Shown here piece by piece: positions 51,952-58,024 of a stretch of 58,024 bases of DNA. Below the pieces are notes generated by a model. The model did not search any database, was not told where the DNA came from, and saw nothing but the letters and a program-made list of their open reading frames with translations. Positions within the stretch are counted from its first letter, which is position 1. Every line of letters begins with the position of its first letter. The stretch lies in contig JAFNXL010000033.1 in assembly GCA_017379075.1 (NCBI GenBank), forward strand, positions 1-58,024, in the 5' to 3' direction. The DNA is from Bacteroidaceae bacterium (GTDB lineage Bacteria; Bacteroidota; Bacteroidia; Bacteroidales; Bacteroidaceae). The position numbers and the translations under genes were made by a program.

Positions 51952-52678
51952 CGTTTTTTCTTGTTATTCGTACCAAATAATCGTAATGCGTGCCCAGATG
52001 CAGCATTTCAGTGCGGAATCCGTATTGGCCAGCATGCTGGGAAAGCGTTTCCATGTCCACATAAAGCCAGTCAAAAGGCTCGCCTTTTATGCGTCCATAC
52101 TGCATCCGGTAATCCACCTCGCCATAATAGCCCCACTCTGAATCCCAGTCCATTTGTCCGTCCTCGTCTTCATACACATAACGGAGGTCGCTGGAATCCA
52201 TCAGCACTTGGCCGCCGGGAGACAAGAGTTCGTCCACACGACGGAAAAACCGTTCCATCCCCTGCAACGTGCCGATGATACCCGAGCCGTTCATCAACAT
52301 CAGCAAGGTGTGGTAGGGGCCTCCGCATTCCGGGGCATAGAAATCGGCCAGCCGGGCGTCCGCCACTCCCCTTGCCTGCATAGTCTCCACAGACAAGGGC
52401 GAGATATCAATGGCCGTGACACTATGTCCCCGCTTTTGAAGTTCCAGGGTATGGCATCCGCTTCCGGCACCCACATCAAGAATGCGCCCCTGCACGGCAT
52501 CAAGCGCTTTTCTCTCTATGTCGTTCATTTCCTCCAACGAACGGAAAAGCGTGGAAACCGGTATCTCATCCTCATCGAACATTGAGGACAACACCCTTAG
52601 CTTCTTTGCCTTGCCTGTGTGGAAATAGTCCGAGATGGCCTGACCCATCGGATCCTTATCTGCCTTTAATGTCGCCAT
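51944..52678 (-). CDS. Class I SAM-dependent methyltransferase
   Basis: 244 residues from ATG 52678. Motif I is ILDVGAGSGCHTLELQKRGH, followed by VTAIDISPLSVETM and LSPGGQVLMDSSD. The N-terminus (about 1-55) is helical with no known domain. No signal. The substrate is not clear; it stands between the DUF4886 hydrolase (gap 10 bp) and the EEP gene (overlap 8 bp). A longer frame to 52702 overlaps the upstream gene and is less likely. Confidence 0.9.
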   Translation of the reverse strand: MATLKADKDPMGQAISDYFHTGKAKKLRVLSSMFDEDEIPVSTLFRSLEEMNDIERKALDAVQGRILDVGAGSGCHTLELQKRGHSVTAIDISPLSVETMQARGVADARLADFYAPECGGPYHTLLMLMNGSGIIGTLQGMERFFRRVDELLSPGGQVLMDSSDLRYVYEDEDGQMDWDSEWGYYGEVDYRMQYGRIKGEPFDWLYVDMETLSQHAGQYGFRTEMLHLGTHYDYLVRITRKNDD

Positions 52679-52688
52679 ATCTTTCCTG

Positions 52689-53630
52689 TTATTGTTCCAC
52701 AACTGTCAGCTGCCAGGGCGACTCCAAAGCCCATTTGGCACAGCGCATGGCTGTGGCATAGTCTTCTTCTGTAGCTTCTTCCGGCTCGCCATGAGGTTCG
52801 GGCGTGCGACGTTCCTTCCTCCACTCCGGCGTTATGCGAAGACGGCTTTTCTGCACATCCACCTCAACGCCATAATGCCTCATCACCACCTGGGCCACGC
52901 ACAGCCCCTCGATAAACGGTGCAATGCCTTCATGCAAATGATAGCCGTCATAGACCAGATGCCCGGCCTTGCCGAAACGGTCCAGCGCAGTATAGCGGGC
53001 ATTCTGGATGGCTGTGCCTGCTGGGATGAGCAGACGTGTACGGGTATCGTCCATGACACGCTGAGAGGTGACATTGATTCTTGCCCACATCTCATCACTC
53101 GACATCTCGCCCAGTCTTTCATAGCCCGTTCCATAGGCCTGTGTCATCAGCCATGCCGGTGTGGCATTGGGGCATGCTTTCTGCAACACTTCCAACAATT
53201 GGTCCAGATAGGGTTGATACGTATCATAATAGCGCGAGCGGGCACTCTGTTGTTGCAGAATGATTATGTCCCACTCACCCGTCCCAAGCGCCTGCTGCAA
53301 GGTGACGTTCTTCTGCAGTCCCCAATGGGCATCGCCTGTGCGGAAACGGTCAAACTGATAATCGGGTTTCTGTTCCACCCAGTTGTTCCAATGCCTCTCC
53401 AGCGAGCAACCGCCAATATACATGATTCCCCAATCCACTTCTACGCCGGGCACAAGGTCTTCAATGATAAAGGGGACATAGCTGAAGGCGTCACGGCTGA
53501 AGGAATTGCCGATGGAAAGCACCCTCACCTTGGGAGTTGACTCTTGCTGTGCCCACAGATAAGGGCTCAGACACAAAAGGAATGCCAGCACACTGGCTCG
53601 GCAACGGGAGATAAGCAATCTGTCTTTCAT
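52689..53630 (-). CDS. Secreted DUF4886 SGNH-type hydrolase
   Basis: 313 residues. The signal peptide (MKDRLLISRCRASVLAFLLCLSPYLWAQ) is followed by VRVLSIGNSFSRDAF: the Ser in GNSFS is the block I nucleophile of SGNH hydrolases, and GHLVYDGYHLHEG supplies Asp/His of block V. DUF4886 occurs in many Bacteroidetes secreted esterases. It probably removes acyl groups from a glycan. First gene of the DUF4886-methyltransferase-EEP-AraC operon. Confidence 0.87.
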   Translation of the reverse strand: MKDRLLISRCRASVLAFLLCLSPYLWAQQESTPKVRVLSIGNSFSRDAFSYVPFIIEDLVPGVEVDWGIMYIGGCSLERHWNNWVEQKPDYQFDRFRTGDAHWGLQKNVTLQQALGTGEWDIIILQQQSARSRYYDTYQPYLDQLLEVLQKACPNATPAWLMTQAYGTGYERLGEMSSDEMWARINVTSQRVMDDTRTRLLIPAGTAIQNARYTALDRFGKAGHLVYDGYHLHEGIAPFIEGLCVAQVVMRHYGVEVDVQKSRLRITPEWRKERRTPEPHGEPEEATEEDYATAMRCAKWALESPWQLTVVEQ

Positions 53631-53753
53631 GAGAATAAATTTCAGTACACCAAAAGAGATATAATCGCCACGAAATTACGAAAAAAACGGGGCACCCACA
53701 AGAAAAATACTAAAAACATACTTTTTAGAGGAAGATATTCGGCCAGAAATGCC

Positions 53754-53761
53754 TATCTTTG
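53754..53761 (+). promoter_or_regulatory. Promoter -7 box of the HAD phosphatase gene
   Basis: TATCTTTG, exact TAnnTTTG, 30 bp before the ATG at 53792. An in-frame TTG at 53759 overlaps the box and is rejected as start. Confidence 0.65.
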
Positions 53762-53791
53762 CCCCATCTTATACGAAGAAGAGGCTGGACA

Positions 53792-54514
53792 ATGAACAAA
53801 TACACCGACATTTTCATCGATTTTGATGACACCTTATATAATACACGCGGGAATGCGCAGATTTCTCTTGGGGAACTCTTTGCGCATTATGGCCTGGAAC
53901 GCTATTTCCCCACCCCAGAAAACTTCTACACGCCTTATTGGGAAACCAATCTGGACCTGTGGGAAAAATATGCCCACGGAAAGATTTCGCGCGACTATCT
54001 GATTGTCGAACGCTTTCGCAGGCCATTGGCCACGGGAAGGGACGCAAACGGAACGCCCATGCCCGTAACGGAAGAGTTATGCCTGCAGATGAGCGATTAT
54101 TTCCTGGATTTATGCGCCAACAAGCCCGGTGTCATTGACGGCGCACACGAACTGGTAAGATACCTTACAGAGAAGGGCTATCGCCTGCACCTTTGCAGCA
54201 ACGGCTTCCACGAAGTGCAGTACCGCAAACTGGAAGCCTGCGGCATGCGCCACGCATTCCACAACATCATCCTCTCTGAAGACGCAGGAGCAAACAAGCC
54301 CAGCCCCCTCTATTTCCAATATGCCTTCCAGGCCTGTGGCGCAAAGCCGGAAACCACCATTATGATTGGGGACAACCCGGAAACGGACATCATGGGCGCG
54401 TTGGCGGCAGGGATGGATGCCATTTTCTTCAACCCCAAAAGAAAAGAAACCCCGGTTTCGGCAAGCGTAACCCACGAAGTCCACACCTTAAAGGAGATAA
54501 TGGACATCTTATAA
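53792..54514 (+). CDS. YjjG-like HAD-superfamily phosphatase (pyrimidine 5'-nucleotidase type)
   Basis: 240 residues from ATG 53792. Motif I IDFDDTLYN has nucleophile D10 and D12; the cap domain (about 20-100) is helical; motif II LHLCSNGF, motif III K in DAGANKPSP, motif IV MIGDNPETDIMGA. This is the HAD subgroup of YjjG, a house-cleaning pyrimidine nucleotidase. Cytoplasmic. Single gene; no terminator seen, but the following region holds several palindromes. Confidence 0.9.
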   Translation: MNKYTDIFIDFDDTLYNTRGNAQISLGELFAHYGLERYFPTPENFYTPYWETNLDLWEKYAHGKISRDYLIVERFRRPLATGRDANGTPMPVTEELCLQMSDYFLDLCANKPGVIDGAHELVRYLTEKGYRLHLCSNGFHEVQYRKLEACGMRHAFHNIILSEDAGANKPSPLYFQYAFQACGAKPETTIMIGDNPETDIMGALAAGMDAIFFNPKRKETPVSASVTHEVHTLKEIMDIL

Positions 54515-54615
54515 ACGGGTTCCCTCATTTTTGGTTTGTCAAAAACATAAAAAGAGTTTTGGGAAGCAAGGGAAAAAGTTCAGTACGACATTGAGATGAG
54601 CGACAAGGCAAATGA

Positions 54616-54891
54616 CCGTCTGGAAGACGGGAGGCCGAAGGCAAATAGCCGCGGGTTCTTGAACCCGTGGAGGGTAAAAGACAAGGATTAAAATGCGTCT
54701 GTAAAGACGCGGAACAGCTACGAGCTTAAACAATTAACGTTAAACGATTAACCGAATTTAGGATAAAACTTCATCACAATAAATCCATCCGTTTCCGATT
54801 CCCGTCTTTCAGACGGACATTACTATACGGATAACATAAAACCGGAGGCTTGAAAGCCCCCGGCTATTCATATTCACGTCTTTACAGACGT
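54616..54891. repeat. Cluster of six short palindromes
   Basis: Within 276 bp: CCGTCT/AGACGG at 54616-54630, a 10-bp stem at 54649-54670 (CGGGTTC/GAACCCG core), GCGTCT/AGACGC at 54695-54710, CCGTCT/AGACGG at 54802-54816, an imperfect stem at 54842-54863 and ACGTCT/AGACGT at 54876-54891. Loops are 2-4 nt. Four share the arm CGTCT/AGACG. There is no credible ORF in the 462-bp gap (54515-54976); nothing else is recognised there. Confidence 0.8.
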
Positions 54892-54976
54892 TTTTCGCTA
54901 AACGTTACTATTCAAAAGATTAGTCCCAGATGACATTTGGCGCATGTTATGGGTGGTTTTAAAAAACACATCCTTT

Positions 54977-55180
54977 TTATTTCTGTTCCTTTTTCTTGTC
55001 TTCCACATTTTTTGCGCGGAAATAATAGAACGATCCCATAAGCACCGCAAAAGAAACACCTTCCAACAATACAAACAGCAAAGATTCGTCCTTGTCAAAG
55101 ACAAATTCATTGCCCAGCCAAGAAATCAAGGCAAACAGCACACCGGCAATAATGCCTTCCAAGACACATTTTTTTACCAT
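54977..55180 (-). CDS. Small two-helix membrane protein
   Basis: 67 residues. Two hydrophobic segments (about 8-24 and 34-54: CVLEGIIAGVLFALISWLG and LLFVLLEGVSFAVLMGSFYYF) separated by a charged turn (NEFVFDKDES), then a very basic tail (RAKNVEDKKKEQK) that would be cytoplasmic. No named family recognised. It lies 25 bp after metY on the same strand, so it is probably on the metY transcript. Confidence 0.6.
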   Translation of the reverse strand: MVKKCVLEGIIAGVLFALISWLGNEFVFDKDESLLFVLLEGVSFAVLMGSFYYFRAKNVEDKKKEQK

Positions 55181-55205
55181 AACTTTTTATCCCTATAAAT
55201 ATTTA

Positions 55206-56498
55206 TCAGGCATTGCCCTTCTCTGCCATCTCGATGGCCTGTCGGATATCCTCAATCAGGTCGTCCGCATCCTCGATACCCACAGAAAGACGGATAAGGT
55301 CGGGGCTGATTCCGGCCTCAATCAACTGCTCGTCCGTGAGCTGGCGATGGGTATGGCTGGCGGGATGAAGCACGCAGCTGTGGCAGTCGGCCACATGGGT
55401 GGCAATGCCAATCAGTTTGAGGCTGTCCATGAAGCGGATGCTGAAATCGCGGCCACCCTTCAGCGCAAACGCCATTACGCCACAGGTGCCATTGGGAAGA
55501 TACTTCTGTTGCAAGGCGTGCTGTGAGTCGTCTTCCAGGTCGGGATAGTTGATCCATGCCACTCGGGGATCGTCATGCAGGTATTGAGCAATGCGGCGGG
55601 CATTCTCGCAATGACGGGGCACACGCAGATGGAGCGTCTGCAGGCCAAGGCCCAGATAGAAAGCGTGCTGGGGAGACTGGATGCTGCCCAAGTCGCGCAT
55701 CAGCTGGCTGGTGGCCTTGGTGATGTAGGCCATCTTGCCGAAACGTTCCGTATAGACCAGTCCATGGTAGCTCTCGTCGGGGGTTGTCAGACCGGGGAAA
55801 CGCTCTGCATGGGCCGCCCAGTCGAAATTGCCGCTGTCCACAATCACACCGCCCACACAAACGCCATGGCCGTCCATGTACTTGGTGGTGGAATGGGTTA
55901 CAATGTCCGCACCGAATTCGAAGGGACGGCAGTTGATGGGAGTGGCAAAGGTGTTGTCGATAATCAGGGGCACACCGTGGGCATGGGCAATGCGGGCAAA
56001 CTTCTCAATGTCGAGCACCTGCACGCCGGGATTGGAAAGCGTCTCGCCAAAGACCAGCTTGGTGTTGGGACGGAAAGCCGCATTGATTTCCTCCTCGCTG
56101 GCGTTCTGGTCAATGAAGGTAACCTCGATTCCCAACTTGCGCAAAGTGGTGCCAAAGAGGTTATACGTTCCGCCATAGATGCTGTTGGTGGTTATCATGT
56201 GGTCGCCCGCCTCGCAGATGTTGAAGCAGGCATAGAAATTGGCCGCCTGTCCGCTGGAGGTAAGCATGGCCCCCACACCGCCCTCAAGAGCTGCAATGCG
56301 TGCCGCAACATGGTCGTTGGTGGGATTTTGCAGGCGTGTATAGAAATAGCCCGTATCCTCCAGGTCAAACAACTTGCCCATCTGCAGACTGGTTTCATAC
56401 TTGAAGGTGGTACTTTGCACAATGGGCATCTGGCGAGGCTCGCCCTTTCCAGGCTGATAACCCGCTTGAACACACAAGGTTCCGATATTCTTTTTCAT
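55206..56498 (-). CDS. metY: O-acetylhomoserine sulfhydrylase (MetY)
   Basis: 430 residues, PLP-dependent Cys/Met metabolism family. The PLP lysine is K206 in THSTTKYMDGHG; the PQ/TRLQNPTND block, SSGQAANF, NSIYGGTYNLF and IDNTFATP are all present, with the short insertions typical of MetY rather than MetB/MetC. It makes homocysteine from O-acetylhomoserine and sulfide (or cysteine analogues). A -7 box at 56532 gives a leader of about 30 nt, with no SAM riboswitch. Confidence 0.93.
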   Translation of the reverse strand: MKKNIGTLCVQAGYQPGKGEPRQMPIVQSTTFKYETSLQMGKLFDLEDTGYFYTRLQNPTNDHVAARIAALEGGVGAMLTSSGQAANFYACFNICEAGDHMITTNSIYGGTYNLFGTTLRKLGIEVTFIDQNASEEEINAAFRPNTKLVFGETLSNPGVQVLDIEKFARIAHAHGVPLIIDNTFATPINCRPFEFGADIVTHSTTKYMDGHGVCVGGVIVDSGNFDWAAHAERFPGLTTPDESYHGLVYTERFGKMAYITKATSQLMRDLGSIQSPQHAFYLGLGLQTLHLRVPRHCENARRIAQYLHDDPRVAWINYPDLEDDSQHALQQKYLPNGTCGVMAFALKGGRDFSIRFMDSLKLIGIATHVADCHSCVLHPASHTHRQLTDEQLIEAGISPDLIRLSVGIEDADDLIEDIRQAIEMAEKGNA

Positions 56499-56531
56499 TC
56501 TTTTTCTTCCTTAATTTTGTTTTATACCGCA

Positions 56532-56539
56532 CAAAATTA
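56532..56539 (-). promoter_or_regulatory. metY promoter -7 box
   Basis: TAATTTTG on the minus strand, exact TAnnTTTG. Confidence 0.5.
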
Positions 56540-56603
56540 AATATTTTTTTTCACTTACAAGCTTTTTCCATGCCAAGAAATGGGACTAATCACATTATTA
56601 TAT

Positions 56604-56611
56604 TATCTTTG
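56604..56611 (+). promoter_or_regulatory. Promoter -7 box of the acyltransferase gene
   Basis: TATCTTTG, exact TAnnTTTG, 39 bp before the ATG at 56651; divergent from metY. Confidence 0.6.
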
Positions 56612-56650
56612 TCGGCAAAATCAATAATAAACATTCATAATTTTACCACA

Positions 56651-57736
56651 ATGGAAAAAGAAAGAATCACGTTCTTGGATTACGTCCGCGTATTTGCCTG
56701 CTTTCTCGTAATCCTGGTTCACGCAAGTGAAAACTACTATGGTGCGCCCGATGCCACAGACATGGTGGGACCCACCTCCTATCTGGCCAACGAGGCAGAC
56801 CGTCTGTGGGTTTCTGTCTACGACGGCTTTTCACGCATGTCAGTGCCCCTGTTCATGATTGTGTCCGCCTTCCTGCTGGCGCCCATGAGCGAGAAAATGA
56901 CCTCCTGGGAGTTTTACAAGAAACGTTTCCTGCGCATCCTACCCCCCTTCTTCGTCTTCTTTGTGCTCTATTCCACCCTGCCCATGGCATGGGGTCAGAT
57001 TGGCTGGGACACCGCCAGCAAGGACCTGAGCCGCATATTGCTCAACTTCCCCACCCTGGCCGGACACTTCTGGTTCATGTATCCGCTCATCAGCATCTAT
57101 CTGATCATCCCCGTCGTGTCGCCCTGGTTGCGCAAGGCCACTGCTGCCGAAGAGCGCTTCTTCCTGCTCCTCTTCGCCATCAGCACCTGCATACCCTTCC
57201 TCAACCGCTTCTGCGGCGAGGTGTGGGGCCAATGTTTCTGGAACGAATATCACATGCTTTGGTACTTCAGCGGCTATCTGGGCTATCTGGTGATGGCACA
57301 CTACATCCGCACACACCTTACCTGGAGCTGCACCCGCAAGCTCACCGTGGGTGCCATCGCACTGGTGGCAGGAGCCGTGGGCACCATCCTTTCGTTCTAT
57401 CTGCAGGCCACACCCGGCACATTGCACTCCACGCCCCACATCGAGCTGGGCTGGGCATTCTGTACCCCCACCGTGCTCTGCCTCACCAGCGGATGCTTCC
57501 TCATGATGAGCTGCATCAACGGCAAGGCACCCGCCTTCATCACCCAACTGTCCAAACTCAGCTTTGGCATTTATCTGATGCACATCTTCTGGCTGGGCCT
57601 GTGGGTAAGCATCCTCAAGCCCGTATTGCCCACCGCCACGGCCATTCCGGCCATAACGGTATGCACCTTCATCTGCTGTGCCATCACAAGCAAAATTATC
57701 TCACTGATACCCGGAAGTAAGTACATTATTGGCTAA
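56651..57736 (+). CDS. Membrane acyltransferase, acyltransferase-3 family (OafA/WecH-like)
   Basis: 361 residues from ATG 56651, with about ten membrane helices. The family hallmark is at the start: ITFLDYVRVFACFLVILVHAS, with the catalytic His in VHAS, and SVPLFMIVSAFLLAP follows. These enzymes O-acetylate sugars of LPS, capsule or peptidoglycan with acyl-CoA from the inner face. The target is unknown. Downstream hairpin (57737-57758) may end the transcript. Earlier in-frame starts precede the -7 box and are rejected. Confidence 0.9.
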   Translation: MEKERITFLDYVRVFACFLVILVHASENYYGAPDATDMVGPTSYLANEADRLWVSVYDGFSRMSVPLFMIVSAFLLAPMSEKMTSWEFYKKRFLRILPPFFVFFVLYSTLPMAWGQIGWDTASKDLSRILLNFPTLAGHFWFMYPLISIYLIIPVVSPWLRKATAAEERFFLLLFAISTCIPFLNRFCGEVWGQCFWNEYHMLWYFSGYLGYLVMAHYIRTHLTWSCTRKLTVGAIALVAGAVGTILSFYLQATPGTLHSTPHIELGWAFCTPTVLCLTSGCFLMMSCINGKAPAFITQLSKLSFGIYLMHIFWLGLWVSILKPVLPTATAIPAITVCTFICCAITSKIISLIPGSKYIIG

Positions 57737-57758
57737 AAACGGGGCAAAAAACCCGTTT
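57737..57758 (+). terminator. Weak terminator after the acyltransferase gene
   Basis: AAACGGG (57737-57743) pairs with CCCGTTT (57752-57758); the following T run is poor. Confidence 0.4.
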
Positions 57759-57802
57759 ATACAGGGAAAAACAATAAAAAAACAAAAAAAAACGCCCAGG
57801 TG

Positions 57803-57834
57803 CTTGGTGGTTTAAAAAAAAGCGTATACCTTTG
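57803..57834 (+). promoter_or_regulatory. tRNA operon promoter
   Basis: -33 CTTG (57803-57806), 20-bp spacer, -7 TACCTTTG (57827-57834). It precedes tRNA-Val by about 50 bp; the leader holds a small hairpin (CCTCT...AGAGG). Confidence 0.65.
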
Positions 57835-57886
57835 CACCGCATTTCGGAAATAAGGCCTCTGGCGAGAGGTTGCCGATAGGGCGAAA

Positions 57887-57961
57887 GGGTGTTTAGCTCA
57901 GCTGGTTCAGAGCATCTGCCTTACAAGCAGAGGGTCGGCGGTTCGAATCCGTCAACACCCA
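57887..57961 (+). tRNA. tRNA-Val (UAC)
   Basis: Cloverleaf complete: acceptor GGGTGTT pairs with AACACCC, the D arm GCTCAGCTGGTTCAGAGC, anticodon stem TCTGC/GCAGA with loop CTTACAA (anticodon TAC), T arm with GTTCGAATC. Discriminator A at 57961. The next bases are CCG, so the 3' CCA is not fully encoded and must be added by nucleotidyltransferase. Confidence 0.95.
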
Positions 57962-57988
57962 CCGAAAGTTTGAAAATTTGACTTGGAC

Positions 57989-58024
57989 GGCTCCTTAGCT
58001 CAACTGAATAGAGCATTTGACTAC
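57989..58024 (+). tRNA. tRNA, 5' part, probably tRNA-Arg (ACG)
   Basis: Sequence GGCTCCTTAGCTCAACTGAA is the start of a tRNA: acceptor arm, D stem GCTC/GAGC, anticodon stem TTTGA and loop beginning CTAC. The first anticodon bases are AC; in bacteria A34 is essentially limited to Arg-ACG, so this is the likely identity. Cut by the window end. Confidence 0.8.

Noticed and set aside
50770-52278. 502-residue ORF on + opposite the EEP and methyltransferase genes
   Set aside because: Antisense of two recognised conserved genes; no domains.
56499-56650. SAM or other riboswitch upstream of metY
   Set aside because: The leader between -7 box and ATG is only about 30 nt, too short for a riboswitch; no aptamer-like pairing seen.
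1-58024. Prophage, insertion sequence or conjugative element
   Set aside because: No transposase, integrase, portal, relaxase or terminal inverted repeats were found on either strand.

Overview
The window looks like chromosomal DNA from a member of the Bacteroidales, probably Bacteroidaceae or Prevotellaceae; I cannot resolve the genus. Three things point there. Many genes are preceded by the Bacteroidetes -7 promoter box TAnnTTTG (often TACCTTTG or TATCTTTG) and lack Shine-Dalgarno sequences. Families typical of the group are present: RprX/RprY, EF-G2, a two-domain-length NusB followed by YajC-YbbR-CoaE-DUF5606, DUF4827, DUF4924, DUF5723 and a SusC-style barrel. The cell-envelope lipoproteins and TonB-linked receptor fit the same picture. 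There is no integrase, transposase, phage gene or CRISPR array; this is mostly a housekeeping region.

Layout. 1-4.4 kb: a cut-off glycosyltransferase, mtaB, a twin-arginine metallo-hydrolase, a tiny cysteine-rich lipoprotein and the rpsF-rpsR-rplI operon. 4.7-9.4 kb: a 54-residue membrane peptide gene, a TonB-dependent barrel and the rprY/rprX two-component system. 9.5-16.1 kb: fusA2 (EF-G2), hemW, a DUF4827 lipoprotein, nrnA and a secreted glutamine-amidotransferase-like protein. 16.2-20.4 kb: fmt, then a repeat-rich stretch with two tandem arrays of about 42-bp period on either side of a PIG-L deacetylase, then a chromate-transporter gene pair. 20.4-28.5 kb: purL, two envelope proteins and an ECF sigma factor. 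28.7-36 kb: a small ORF, rpe and a short comEC on +, facing the operon LysE-DUF4924-prfC-sua5-clc on -. 36-45.9 kb: ROK glucokinase, a clan-A glycosidase, the nusB operon, a PUR protein, rplY, pth, an S4 protein and pepT. 46-53.6 kb: a three-domain acyl-ACP/acyltransferase operon and a four-gene overlapping operon ending in an AraC regulator. 53.8-58 kb: HAD phosphatase, a cluster of six palindromes, a small membrane protein, metY, a membrane acyltransferase and the start of a tRNA cluster (Val-UAC, probable Arg-ACG).

Functional themes. Translation is the main theme: ribosomal proteins S6, S18, L9 and L25, fmt, pth, prfC, EF-G2, two steps of (ms2)t6A tRNA modification (Sua5 and MtaB), the S4 protein and tRNAs. 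EF-G2 carries Ser where EF-G has its catalytic His, in line with the GTPase-independent EF-G2 described in Bacteroides. The second theme is the envelope: TonB barrel, lipoproteins, YajC, secreted hydrolases and acyltransferases.

The least explained material is non-coding: a 42-bp minisatellite at 17.4 kb, a second three-unit array at 19.1 kb, a dispersed double repeat with 22-bp period (4.5 kb, 24.2 kb and, strikingly, inside nrnA codons), a triple 21-bp repeat beside a hairpin at 37.1 kb, and the palindrome cluster at 54.6-54.9 kb. I found no clear new multi-gene system; the repeats and small ORFs are the best candidates for something undescribed.
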